The notes below the pieces were generated by a model. That model was not told where the DNA came from and ran no database searches. It saw only the letters and a program-made list of their open reading frames with translations. A stretch of 64,000 bases of DNA from Pictodentalium vernedei (Eukaryota; Mollusca; Scaphopoda; Dentaliida; Dentaliidae). The stretch spans positions 669,122,753-669,186,752 of the forward strand of contig CM062296.1 in the NCBI GenBank assembly GCA_031216915.1, read 5' to 3'. The translations under genes were made by a program, and so were the position numbers. Shown here in pieces: positions 1 through 11,640 of the stretch. Each line of letters starts with the position of its first letter. The first letter of the stretch is position 1.

Positions 1-989
1 TCCGCAATGTGTGTCCCGGAAACATATAAAAAAATCAGCTTTCTCCGATTTTTTTCCTTACTTTCTCATTTTTATGTCTAATGTGCCTGGACTAATAAAT
101 CTGTCACTACATGCGTGAACATAAACTAGAATCACACTATCTGTTATCATGAGGTTGACTTATTTTTTCGTGTATCTCATACTTTCGTGAACATCAAAGG
201 AACTTGTGAGAAGAAATTATGGTTATCTCCTTTATTTAATTACATTTAATGACATAACAATCGATATTTTTTCTTTGAAAATCATATTCTGGCCACAAAA
301 AATCTAACATTATATTTGAATTTAATTACATTCTTCCAGATGGACAAATTAGTGGGAAATGAACACCGAAATACTGAGTCATGCGTTAAATACAACGTCT
401 ATCCCAGACGCAACTCACGGGAGCTCGATTCTGTATTCCGTGAAAAGGTAATGATAGGATTATGAGCATGTGTAGTGTAACCTTAGAAGTATGAAGTCGG
501 AAAAATGAAGCGTCATTTTATTCAGGGGAAGGACACTGACAGCGTACACCATGTTCACTTCGTACCGAAAAGTTTTGTGGCGGGGGAACCGATAGGCATC
601 ATAGCCATCCACTGAAACAATATTTGGTAGTGCCCATGTGTTGTCGCGCATAACATTGCAAACTTGGAAACAGCTAAAGATCATGCGCGGTCTCCATTGA
701 GCTTTTATAAATTGGCTTTCCTTTTGAATGGGTTTAGGCCTATATACATAATTTCGAGAATATTCTGACTGGAAAACATAGTGGCCATGTGCAAAAAAGT
801 CATCGGAGAGTCAGACTGACCTCCACTTTCCAAAAGTTTCCTTAAGGAGGCTTCCGCATCCCGCCAACGAGAGTGAAATACTCCCTCTCGTGCTCGTCTC
901 CCACAACTCGCGGCGACGCGTGTCGGATGATCTTCCGCATCGTTACCGATGAGTGAAACGTGGCGCCCCCAAACCCTGAATCTTAGATT
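1..989. other. no supported feature
   Basis: AT-rich sequence with only short, unconvincing reading frames on both strands. I recognise no domain, RNA gene or repeat terminus here. Confidence 0.4.
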
Positions 990-1499
990 CGCCATTGAAT
1001 AATGTGGCAGACAGAGCCCGACGCTGCGATTGCCCATACCCAAAACTTCTACACCACGGTTCTTTACTTAGGATGATACCACGGTGTGTTGCGGTACATT
1101 TGTATTGGTCTATTATTGCATGTAATGAATATCTACCCATTAAGAATCGCCATAAAACTTTCAGGAATCGTTTTCGGCCCAAAAGTGAGACAGACACACT
1201 TTCCTGAAAATGCGATCGCCCAAACTTTTAAGGAGTCACGAACCATCCATTATGCTCCTGATTATCTGGGCAGTTTGTTGCAACGATATGTACCATCTCG
1301 ACTCCTCCGTTCAACAGCTTCGAACTCCCTGATATCCAAATCAAGCGTCCTTGTAACGGCAGGCGATCGGGCGTTTTCCGCGGCTAGCCCTACTCTTTGG
1401 AATAGGCTGTCCGATCACTTAAAGGCACATCAGACGCTAGAAAGCTTCAAAAAGACACTGAAACCCCACCTTTTCGCCCGCGCTTTCGGTGTTCATTAA
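990..1499 (+). pseudogene. 3' fragment of a CR1/Rex-like LINE ORF2
   Basis: The open frame at 1086-1499 ends in a stop after AFGVH. Its last 80 or so residues fit the tail that follows reverse transcriptase in CR1/Rex-type LINEs: YLGSLLQRYVPSRLLRS, then GDRAFSAASPTLWNRLSD, then SFKKTLKPHLFARAF. The family pattern is an Arg-Leu-Arg-Ser segment, a G-[DE]-R-[AS]-F motif, a P-x-L-W-N motif and a final F-K-x-x-L-K-x-x-LF helix. The RT core is not present. The frames at 990-1100 look like a shifted continuation upstream, so this is a 5'-truncated, decayed copy. The family-level call is firm; the exact clade is inference. Confidence 0.7.
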
Positions 1500-1594
1500 C
1501 TTTGATCAACTTTTAAATACATGTACACTATAGCAGCAGAGCATTGTAAAGCCCGAGAGCGCAATTTTGTGGATTCATGGCTCTGAACTGCATT

Positions 1595-1606
1595 TATTTA
1601 TTATTA

Positions 1607-1637
<31 letters not shown>
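1595..1637. repeat. (TTA)n microsatellite
   Basis: An interrupted run of TTA/TTG trinucleotides downstream of the LINE fragment. It could be the LINE or SINE tail. Confidence 0.8.
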
Positions 1638-1672
1638 CCGTTGACTACTCTGCTTCCCCCCTCCCCCCCCCC

Positions 1673-1961
1673 CTAATCATGACCACGACAGTTTTATGGG
1701 TGGAGGAAGCCGGAGAGAATCTCCGAGCAACTGCCAGCTCCTCAACATACTAACTCCATGCACACACGAAAGGTTGAAGACAAGTGCACCATCGACGTGC
1801 AGTATGCCTTAGTACAGTACACAACGCCACCGTGCCCCCACATGGGCAATGGGGGCGAAGTGTCTTGCCCAAGGACACAACGCGGTTCCGCAGGTGGGAT
1901 TTGAACCGAGGACCTCTCGGCTTGCAGTCTGCACCTCTACCTACTGAGCCACCGCGCCCCC
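1673..1961 (-). mobile_element. tRNA-derived SINE, head on the right
   Basis: Read on the minus strand the element starts GGGGGCGCGGTGGCTCAGTA, with a box A-like TGGCTCAGTAGG and a box B-like GGTTCAAATCC. The shared central domain follows (TGTCCTTGGGCAAGACACTT; GGTGCACTTGTC), then the tail domain that appears on the plus strand as GGGTGGAGGAAGCCGG. The final ACCAATAAATAAAT tail is missing, so the 3' end is truncated. Pol III promoter boxes in the head are expected for a tRNA-derived SINE. Confidence 0.85.
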
Positions 1962-2587
1962 GATTATTTAAAAGACAGGGCAAAATAATTTGTACTCATG
2001 ATCTTTACAGGGATCATTCGAGTTCAGTTTGAAATCACCTTATCAATGGTAGGAGCTATATGCCACCCGGGTGGAACATATCCATGTCTCATTATTTAAG
2101 CTATTTGCCACCTGGGTGACAAATAGCCAAAATAATGAGGAATAGTTATTTGCCACTCGGGTGTTAAATAGACACTTCCTTATCAACTATATATGACTTT
2201 GATAGATCTTTGCGCAGTTACCAAGTACGAGACAAGTTGGTAAAGGCATCATTAGTGGGATTCAGAGAAGAGGGTTGCAACCTTCTTTAGCTTGGAACAA
2301 AGACTGTATGTTAAGGTTTTTGTGCAGTCATCAGGATGTACACACATGTATTCACTAAGGTTTCCACCTGGACCGGGAATTCCGGGTTATCGATTGCTTT
2401 TTTGGAGACCCGATATCCGGCTTTTCACCACCGGGAACCGGAATATCAATCCAGTAATTATAGGTCTAAAATTGATTGACTACTGATAACATACGAAGAA
2501 ATAGAATTTCTGATTGCCGGCCAGCAAGCTGGTAGCCATAGAACCGTCTTTTTTACAATACACAAATATGATCATACTTTTTCTTTT
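1962..2587. other. mostly unassigned; three short TTTGCCACCYGGGTG palindromes
   Basis: The only structure I see is a small group of related palindromic motifs near 2061, 2104 and 2151, spaced about 45 bp apart (GCCACCCGGGTGG and relatives). No coding evidence. Confidence 0.4.
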
Positions 2588-2836
2588 TTAACCCTTTACC
2601 CAACGCAGACGATATCAAAATTTATTATTTTAAATATCATTTTTTAAACTTTTTCAAAAAATTTCAACAAAACCATATCATATGACCCCTCGTTGGAACG
2701 AGCTCGACGAGCTCGTTCCAATGAGGGGTCCCATGCTATGGTTTTGTTGAAATTTTCTGAAAAATAATATTCTTTCAAGTGCTGAATTTGCATATTATGC
2801 AGGCGGATGCGGCCGATTCGTTGGGTAAAGGGTTAA
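2588..2836. mobile_element. TTAA palindromic MITE, subfamily B
   Basis: Bounded by TTAACCCTTTACCCAACG and TTGGGTAAAGGGTTAA. The inner arms (CAACAAAACCATATCATATG and its complement) meet at a core palindrome GAACGAGCTCGACGAGCTC. Full length. Confidence 0.92.
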
Positions 2837-3285
2837 CCAACAGTAAAGAAAAACTCTGTCACCAACGACTGAATCAGACAGGAAAAAACAGAGATAAAAA
2901 AATAAAAATTCGGAAACCTGCTCCCGGAGCTTGTGTTACGATCCGCCTCGAGAGGGAATGCCGGGCTTACATCCGCTGAAAATCTAGTCACCCATTGATC
3001 ACGTTTTGGGGAGATTTTTTTGCAAAAAAGATATTTTATTTTGCTTGTTGATATGAGGTGGCTTTGCTAGAAACTGACCTGTTCTCTTTTACAATTTTCT
3101 GCCACAAGTCACCTGCCCTTTACCCAAAGCACTGATTGGTTGAATTCCTCCAACGTCACAATTTTCATCTTTGCCGTTATTTCGCCGTCCCTTTCAGACA
3201 ACATTTTCCCGCTATACTGGCGAAACGCGGGAAAAAAATATTACTTTGATACTACATTTATCGTCAGATACGTTTTAGGTTTTTG
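2837..3285. other. no supported feature
   Basis: Unassigned sequence between the MITE and the array-cored element. The last ten bases are the left copy of a probable target duplication for the next feature. Confidence 0.4.
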
Positions 3286-4919
3286 CGGAAGCCCTGGAGG
3301 GACATTTTTTGTTACTAGTTATTACATACTTGTTATTACAAATAACAAATAAGTAATAACAAATAAGTAATAACAAATAAGTAGTAAAAATTGCTGCCTG
3401 CCCATAGTAGGGAGGGTGATCGGGCACTTATTTCTTATTTGTTATTGCAAATAACAAATAACAAATAAGTAATAACAAATAAGTATTAACAAGTAAGTAA
3501 TAACAAGTAAGTAATAACAAATAAGTAATAACAAGTAACAAATAAGTAATAACAAACAACAAATACCAAATAAGTAATAACAAATAACAAATAAGTAATA
3601 ACAAATAAGTAATAACAAGTAAGTAATAACAAATAAATAATAACAAATAAGTAATAACAAATAAGTAATAACAAGTAACAAATAACAAATAAGTAATAAC
3701 AAATAAGTAATAACAAATAAGTAATAACAAGTAAGTAATAACAAATAAGTAAAAACAAGTAAGTAATAACAAATAACAAATAACAAACAACAAATAACAA
3801 ATAAGTAATAACAAATAACAAATAACAAATAAGTAATAACAAATAACAAATAAGTAATAACACATAACAAATAAGCAATAATAAATAACAAATAATAAAT
3901 AGGTAATGACAATTAGCAAATAACAAATAAGTAATAACAAATAACAAATAAGTAATAACAAGTAAGTAATAACAAAATAAGTAATAATAAGTAACAAATA
4001 ACAAATAAGTAATAACAAAATGAGTAATAACAAATAAGTAATAACAGATAAGTAATAACAAATAACAAATAATAAATCAGTAATAACAAATAACAAATAA
4101 CAAATAAGTAATAACACATAACAAATAAGTAATAATAAATAACAAATACCAAATAAGTAATAAAAATAACAAATAAGTAATAACAAATAACAAATAAGTA
4201 ATAACAAGTAAGTAATAACAAATAAGTAATAAAAATAACAATCAAGTAATAAAAATTAAGTAATAACAAATAACAAATAAGTAATAACAAATAACAAATA
4301 AGTAATAACAAATAACAAGTAAGTAATAACAAATAAGTAATAACAAATAACAAATAAGTAATAACAAATAACAAGTAACAAATAAGTAATAACAAATAAG
4401 TAATAACAAATAACAAATAACAAAGAAGTAATAACAAATAACAAGTAACAAATAAGTAATAACAAATAACAAATAAGTAACTTGTTATTTGTTATTACTT
4501 ACTTGTTATTACTTATTTGTTATTTGTTATTACTTATTTGTTATTACTTACTTGTTATTTGTTATTACTTATTTGTTATTTGTTATTATTTATTTGTTAT
4601 TACGTATTTGTTATTACTTATTTGTTAATACTTACTTGTTATTTGTTATTTGTTATTACTTATTTGTTATTACTTATTTGTTATTACTTGTTGTTATTTG
4701 TTATTACTTATTTGTTATTACTTACTTGTTATTTGTTATTACTTATTTGTAATTACTTATTTTTATTACTTGTTGTTATTTGTTATTACTTATTTGTTAT
4801 TACTTACTTGTTATTTGTTATTACTTATTTGTTATTTGTTATTACTTACTTGTTATTTGTTATTTGTAATAACAAGTAAGTAATAAATAGCAACAAAAAA
4901 TGTCCCTCCAGGGCTTCCG
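3286..4919. mobile_element. CGG...CCG TIR element with inverted heptamer array
   Basis: Terminal inverted repeats of about 38 bp (CGGAAGCCCTGGAGGGACAT at the left, its complement at the right) enclose a 1.5-kb array. The flanks TAGGTTTTTG and TAGGTTTTCT agree at 8 of 10 positions, like a diverged 10-bp target duplication. The array is built of the 7-mers AATAACA and AATAAGT. It runs one way to about 4480, then in the reverse complement to about 4870, so each strand could fold into a long hairpin. A short unique island lies at 3388-3430. No transposase is present. The long hydrophobic reading frames here are artefacts of the 7-bp period. Confidence 0.8.
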
Positions 4920-4929
4920 TAGGTTTTCT

Positions 4930-5973
4930 TCCATTAATTCCTATTTACCAATATTTTTAACCAGTTAGCGCAAGTTTACAGCATGCACCAGTTCAACACC
5001 TTTCTCGTAATTATCCAACAGCATAATTCATAGAATTCGTTCTATGATTTATGTTCGCATGCTTTTGATAACAAAATCGAACTGTGTAACATTTCCTTCG
5101 GACTTGATCCACTTTGTGTGACGTGTTTCGCGATTCGCGAACCAGTCGATCTTTTTCTGATTGTCGGAGACAATGACTTTTGTGTAAAACGATTGCCAAA
5201 CAAAATTCTGGAACTGAAGTCGAGGTTTGTGACTAAGATTATAAAGAATATCGCAAATTCATTTTCCTTTGTTGTCATCTTCGATTAATAAAACTCAGTT
5301 TATTTCCTCTAAATTTCACTTAAAGTCTGCCGAAAAATAATCACCCTACCTGTGTCATTTATAGTCTTAATTGCAGTAGAGCATTATGGGGAAAAAATCG
5401 TGAAATTTCCAGATTTGGGGTCTGAAAAATTCTCGGTAGCGTTTCCTGTAAAATATTAGGAAATTGGAAACCGAAGTATTCACCGAACTTGCTAACGACA
5501 ATTGGCTGTGGCTTGATAAATTGTTTAAAGTAAACCCCAATATTGTGGGGGTTTTAGTGTATGTGTGTTTTTAGTTAAACCTTTGTTGTTCCTTTGAACT
5601 GCGGTCCATTCAGATGTAACCGCAGTAACGTTATATTTCAACCCAATAAGATCGCAAGGTTGGTTGTGTCAACAAGTCGATTATTTCCGGAAAATATAAG
5701 CCGATTATGGTTGCGGGCACAACATAGGCCGATTACTCCCGCACAATGCAAGTTGTTTGTATCCGCGAGTAGACTGGCTGGGGAGCGTTTACACCCATGA
5801 AACGCGAGCCAATTAAATTCTGTAGGCTAATCGACCTGCGGACATATTCGACCTAAACAACGTTACAATGAACTCGGGGCGATTAAGTACCCAGTCACCC
5901 GAAGACTAGACATCCGCCTATCTATACACTGCTGGTAAGATCAGTAGAAGAAAGTTGGTAACCTTGATGACCA
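4930..5973. other. no supported feature
   Basis: Unassigned AT-rich sequence with only short frames and no recognisable repeat ends. Confidence 0.4.
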
Positions 5974-6022
5974 TAACCCTTTACCCAACGTAATGAACAA
6001 AACCGCCATTGCTATTCACAAT
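5974..6022. mobile_element. TTAA MITE end fragment, subfamily A
   Basis: Starts TAACCCTTTACCCAACGTAA, continues AACAAAACCGCCATTGCTAT and loses similarity before the inner arm. A one-ended, decayed copy. Confidence 0.65.
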
Positions 6023-6629
6023 GAAAGTGTCACTGACACTGTAGCTCAACGTGTGTAAGACATGTACATGTATAGTATGTGACACAGCAACGACACACAT
6101 CTAGGTAATGACCTGATAACAAAGGTACATGTAAAGCATTGTAAAGGTCTGTACATAAATAATGACCGTAGCCTGTAACAAATGTACAGGTAAAGTATTG
6201 TAAAGGTGAGCGACGGTTAGATGCTAAACTAGAAAAGAAATCTCCATGGGGTCAATGTTACAATGGGGATCCTTGTATGGTGCACCATAAGCCAAATGCT
6301 AGCCACTGTTTTGGCCTGTTTGATTTAAACCCTTTTAAGGTTGATTCACACTAATTAATAAGTATTTGTCCAGTCCTTCTTAAAATATTGGTACTTGAAT
6401 TTTTTATCTTTAGCTCATAGGGTTCCCACAGGTGAGGAGGTTTTATTTTTCTCGTCAGAGATAGAAAATTGGGTTGTGCTAATAATGTGTACCCTCCCCA
6501 AACAACACCAAATATTAACACAGGAACTTGGCTTCAACACCTTTGAATATACACATCCCAGGGATGATGAATTCAAGAAACATTATTTTGTTTGGTGTTT
6601 TTGGAAAATATTTTTAATTATCTCCCTTT

Positions 6630-7375
6630 TTAAGTCCCCGGGTGGGTCTGACTGAACCCCAAAATCGTTGTTCTCATACCACAGTGATAACAAAGGCACC
6701 CAATAAATTTATAGCAAATATTACTGACATAAAAAATCTTCTTTACAGGTTCTGTACAAAAAATGTTATACACACAATTTCCATAAACATGACTGCCGAC
6801 AGGCATTTTTAATTTTGGGCCGAGCCCAAAAGCACTCGTTGCCATCCCATGATGACAACAAACGTAGTCCTAGAAGTTCTGTGCAAAAAGTGATTGCACC
6901 TAATTTCGGGATAAAATGGCCGCCGCTGCCATCTTGAATTTCGCACTGCACCCCAAAACACTCGTTCTCGTCCCAAGGTGATAACAAAGGTACCCAAGAA
7001 GTTTCGTGAAGATCGGTTTACAAATACAGCCTCAGGCCCGAACCGTATTGACATGTGCACTTACTGTGTATAAAAAGCACCGAATAAATCAAAATTCATC
7101 TAATTTGCATAATTTCTGCACGAGAAAAAAAACCCGCATTATATGTGATGTATTCCATGTTACTAAACATTCATTCAAAAATTTATTCAAAGCAGATCCT
7201 TCATTTAGAAGTTCTGCACCAAAAACTGATTGTACCTAATTTCGGTACAAAATGGCCGCCGGCAGCCATCTTGAATTTCGGACGGCACCCCAAAACACTC
7301 GTTCTCGTCCCAAGGTGATAACAAAGGTACCCAAGAAGTTTCGTGAAGATCGGTTCATAAACACAGCCGGACCAT
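6630..7375. repeat. direct array of four diverged monomers
   Basis: The best pair is 6873-7018 and 7208-7374. Both contain GAAGTTCTG, then AAAATGGCCGCCG, then CCATCTTGAATTTCG, then CACTCGTTCTCGTCCCAAGG and end AAGTTTCGTGAAGATCGGTT. Two older copies of parts of the unit precede them, near 6645-6745 and 6745-6872. Spacing is irregular because of insertions. No coding function is evident. Confidence 0.7.
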
Positions 7376-7790
7376 AGCTTTTTAGTGGAAAGAGATATCA
7401 CAATGAAACTCACACAACATATGTACCGCCATTAGGTGGTGTGCTGCGTATAAAATTCAGGATCGACCCATCAAGGTCAAGGTCACAAACATAGGTCAAC
7501 ACTTCACATCAGTAGTCACATCCACACAACCAGGCCCCCACGAAGTACAGTGGAGTCCACTTAATTGTATATCCCTGTTGACTGAATATAATGTACAAAC
7601 ACAAAACCATTTCGCATACCTTCGGTACAAATTTGACCTGTTAATTGAATATGGGTTATAAAGTATACTCCTGTTAATTGAATAAATAATCTTGTAATAC
7701 GTCGAGAAATTAACCTGACAATCACCAAATTCCCCTTGTTTATAGACCTATTTGGCCTAAAAAATTCAAATACAGGGACTTAATCTATTT
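7376..7790. other. no supported feature
   Basis: Contains several scattered CTGTTAATTGAAT-like words, possibly a decayed short tandem repeat, but nothing I can classify. Confidence 0.35.
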
Positions 7791-7833
7791 TATCTTGTTT
7801 GACAGAGCTCCAAGATCTCTGTCAAACAAGATA
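7791..7833. repeat. 17-bp perfect inverted repeat
   Basis: TATCTTGTTTGACAGAG and its exact complement are separated by 9 bp. A short hairpin of unknown origin, possibly a MITE core. Confidence 0.85.
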
Positions 7834-7957
7834 TAATAAAACAAATGCTCAGTTTATCTCTAAAAAACAGAAACATGACCATTTCCCTGTTAATGGAATA
7901 CTCTGTTAATCAATTAGTTTTCACTGAAAAAGTGGTTATTCAGTTAACAGGGTTCTA

Positions 7958-8296
7958 TTTATTTATTTATTGGTGTTTAAGGTCACATACTGCTGCACAA
8001 TGGCTAATCATGACCATTTTACGGGTGGAGGAAGCCGGAGTAACCGGAAAGAACCGGCGAGCAACTGTCAGCTCCCCAACATACTAACTCCACACAAACA
8101 GGGTTAGCACTGGTTGGCGACAAGTGCACCATCGACGTGCAGTACGCCTTAGTACACAACGCCACCGTGCCCCCACGTGGGCAATGGGGGTGAAGTGTCT
8201 TGCCCAAGGACACAACGCGGTTGCCGCAGGTGGGATTCGAACCGAGGACCTCTCGGCTTCCAGTCTGCACCTCTACCTACTGAGCCACCGCGCCCC
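7958..8296 (-). mobile_element. full-length tRNA-derived SINE with 13-bp TSD
   Basis: The target duplication TAACAGGGTTCTA (7945-7957 and 8297-8309) brackets the element exactly. On the minus strand it has a tRNA-like head (box B GGTTCGAATCCCACC), the shared central domain, the GGAAGCCGG-type tail domain and an ACCAATAAATAAATAAA 3' tail. Confidence 0.93.
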
Positions 8297-8438
8297 TAAC
8301 AGGGTTCTACTGTATAATATAAGTTATTAAAGAGTAGGTTTGATGTTTGTGAAAAATATATGTTTACTATGTGCACATTTTCCGTGACAATGCAAATTGA
8401 ATATTCACAACGAATTTTAGTTCTTGTTGACAAAAAAC

Positions 8439-9450
8439 CAGGGGCGGCGGAACCGGGGGAGGAGGGGCTGGGGTGTGTGTGTGGCTTCAGACTCCCCCCC
8501 CCCCCCGACACAATTTTTAGCCGGACCATGTTTTTTGGTATGCGTATAGTTTAACACAACCAATGACTGGTGAAACAAGGGGCGGATCCAGAGCCTCCCC
8601 CATATTTTCGCCAGCTGTGTTTCTCTCTTACTGATTCAGTGTCGATGGATTTCGAAGCATTTTTTGCAGTTAGTGGCAGCAAACGCTAAAATGTATACAG
8701 TCTGTTAAAAAATCGGTTAACTGAAATAGATCGTAATCTTACAGACATACAAGTACCAAATCCACCCCAGGCAAGATAATCCACCGACAGTATAATTGCT
8801 GTTAACGTCTGGTAAAGCATACAGGTGAGGTCTATTTATCAGCTTTGGTCGTCACGACCCAAGCTGATAAATAGACCTCACCTGTATGCTTTACCGACGT
8901 TTTTTAACGGCTCTCAAAGTGTGAAATCTTTCAAATACATCTGAAAAATCTCAAAATATCCGCTGGCAGTTTGATGTGCGATGTTTTTCGAAGACGTTCC
9001 AACAATCCAGTTGTATGGAGATCAGTGGTAATTCCCTGCTGCGAAATAATACAATAGTACATGTGAACAAATATTCCCACGCCTTCCGGACTACGGATAT
9101 GAAATTTTTGACACCCAGTTCATTCAGCGATTCAGTGCGAACTGATAAAATGCATTGGATATCTACAATATAGCTTATCTTTTTCCGTTACTGACCATGT
9201 CAGCACCCACAATGATACTTGTAAAGCTCTGTCAGACAGAGAGTATTCCCGGTGAATGACGGTGAAAACGATGGCTTGGGGTGGCCGTGTGCCCTATCGC
9301 GGTCTCAGATCATATATTTTTCCCCCTTTCCTACTTCAGACGAGCTGAACGAAGTCACTCCAATGAGGGGACCCATGAGCTACGTTTTCAGACGACTGAA
9401 AAAAAATAATTAGTCGCACCCCTACTTAGATTTTAGTTCCGCCGCTCGTG
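8439..9450. mobile_element. possible hAT-like non-autonomous element
   Basis: The ends CAGGGGCGGCGGAAC (left) and the complement of CACGAGCGGCGGAAC (right) agree at 13 of 15 positions and look hAT-like. I find no matching 8-bp duplication. Inside are a second hAT-like end (AAGGGGCGGATCCAGAG near 8579) and a perfect palindrome at 8811-8895. Confidence 0.4.
8811..8895. repeat. large perfect hairpin, arms about 38 bp
   Basis: GGTAAAGCATACAGGTGAGG starts the left arm; the complementary arm ends CCTCACCTGTATGCTTTACC. The loop is only a few bases. Likely the core of a palindromic MITE. Confidence 0.88.
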
Positions 9451-11580
9451 TAGCTTTGTAATAAATATGTCATAATGTGTTATTTTCTGTACCGTAAATG
9501 AAAAGAGGACCATATAAAAATCAAAAATAGGACAGAACATTTCATCCAATGTCTCGCAACCCGTTTCAATAGTTGAATGACCAAAAAGTGCAATTGACCA
9601 TATCGACTAGGCGAATTTAGATTCTTGCTTGAGACACTCGGCTTCCCTAGAATTTATTTTTGGAAAAATCCCCCCCCCCCCCCCCCCCCCAACCGTGGTC
9701 ACACCAACACGTACTTTCTCCAACTCAAGATTTCGATCTTCGGGATACGCCTGCGCTATACAAATTCTTCAGTGGACCCCCAAAGATCCCTGTAGGGCCT
9801 TCTTCCCCAATTGTAGACACCTGACTACCCGCCTGCTGAAGGCGGCTTTCACTAACCACCTAACTTAATTTTTCATCAGTGCAATCCAAAGCCATCCAAC
9901 TAAATTTTGTTTGACAGAACTCACTCAGCTCTTACAAACGAAATATAATATACTACTCAAAGTTTTCTAAGCACCAAGTTTACGTTTTAGTTGAAATATT
10001 GTAATGAAAAGTGTATATATTTTTTTATTTAATTATATCTTTAATGATTTAAGTACAGAAATTAAGATTTTATTTGTGTTTGACATTATTCTTTAGCTTT
10101 TGAATACGATAACCATGGAAAATGGATATTATTGGTAAAAGAGGAAATTTTTCAATATGCCAAAAAGTTCACGGAGCGAACTGGTATGGCTTCAATATCG
10201 AGTATGAGACCCATTACTGTTAATTTACAGCTTGACAACGCCTTCGCATGCTCCCAATCAGGTTCCTGGTTATCAAGGTGATAGCTAAAAGTGGCGATTT
10301 TCTTGTTTAAAAGTGTAAATATTTTCGATAATATTTCTGCCTGGGTTAAATGTAAAGCGTGAAGATAGGTATGTGACGGACCCTGAAAACAGATTTGTCG
10401 AACTGAAGATAATTCAAAAGCTTCTAAATGAAGTATGAAATTTAATGTCCATTATGGCGCACTTGTTGATATCAGATCAGTGGGAAGAGAGACAATATTC
10501 TCTTCTGTATCGTTATCTGGGTAATTAAAGCCAGTTAAAATCTAATTATTGGAAAAGGTGCATCACAAATGGTCTGGACATACACCCATATTACGCATCT
10601 ATCCTGTCTCCGAAATGTCGAAAGGGTTCACCTCAAACGAAAATTCTCATTTATATATCGAATTACAAAGCACTCGTTAAATCAGAATTAGTATGTTTAA
10701 ACTTTGCGTTCGGACTGTATAAAGAGTGAAGCAGAATTCTGAGGGGCAGTTGGCCTGAGGGCACTCAGAGAAGGTCCGAATTTAGCCTTGGCCATCGAAG
10801 GTCATAGGCACCGAGATTGAAAGTCCGCGTATTGTCGTAACCCTGTGAGGGTTGTAAGGAACCGATAATAGTTTGTTAACGGTTGCGAACCGTAGTGGCA
10901 TAGTAGCCAAAGAAGTAAAAGCTGTAACGTTGAGGTCTAGCGACCGTACTAAGAGCTTGAGTAAGCGCTGGAATAGCTCGCGAGATAAGATAGTTTTAGG
11001 CGGTGCGAGAATTTGTGATGTTGAGAACACTTTGCAGAATATTTTTATGTAAGCTTTGTTAAGTATATATCTGAAGGCGAAGAATAACATAACCCCGTGA
11101 GAGCCAGACAAGGCGCAAAGTGATCGTGAACTGTGGTAGACGCCGATTGAATTGTGATTGAACTGTGAGAACGCTGATGGAGTCACACAAGCAGAGCATT
11201 ATATGAGTTAAGCCCGACTGACGGCGAAGTTAACCCTGCGAGAAGGAAGCAACGAGAAGTGAATAGACACTTTGTATTTGTCACAAACCGTGAGAGGATA
11301 AAGATGATGTGAGGTTAATACAACGGACACAGCTAGCTGTGGGAGACGTCGAAGGCCCTAAAGAATAAACTTTTATTCGCGTAATTAGTGTATTCTTATG
11401 GATAATTTTGTGAGTAATTTGTTTCATATTATATTTCTTCGTACATGGAAATAAACAATCTTTCAGTGAGTTATCGTTGATCACCCTTCGGCGTTGTAAG
11501 CCACAGGCACCTCCAGGAATCCTAAGAGTCCCAAGCGTATAGGGCATTGATAAGGTGGCAAGGTTTACATTCGAACCGGG
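9451..11580. other. no supported feature; one poly(C) run
   Basis: Contains a C run of about 20 near 9670. The 10,740-11,580 part has an AATAAA and a run of unusual GC-richer sequence that resembles retroelement non-coding sequence, but I could not show LTR ends, a primer-binding site or a duplication. Confidence 0.35.
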
Positions 11581-11640
11581 GTTCAGACGACAGTTACTGG
11601 CTGTCGGCTGAGCACTGATAAGAACATAAATTTTCCTCCA

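Noticed and set aside
3428-4883. Several overlapping long frames rich in Leu, Ile, Tyr and Cys on both strands, up to about 260 residues
   Set aside because: They lie wholly in the 7-bp repeat array. A heptamer without stops keeps all frames open and gives a 7-residue hydrophobic repeat; it is not evidence of a membrane protein.
10740-11580. Possible solo LTR
   Set aside because: There is an AATAAA and a TTCGAACC-containing segment, but no TG...CA ends, no repeat partner, no target duplication and no fit to a tRNA 3' end as primer site.
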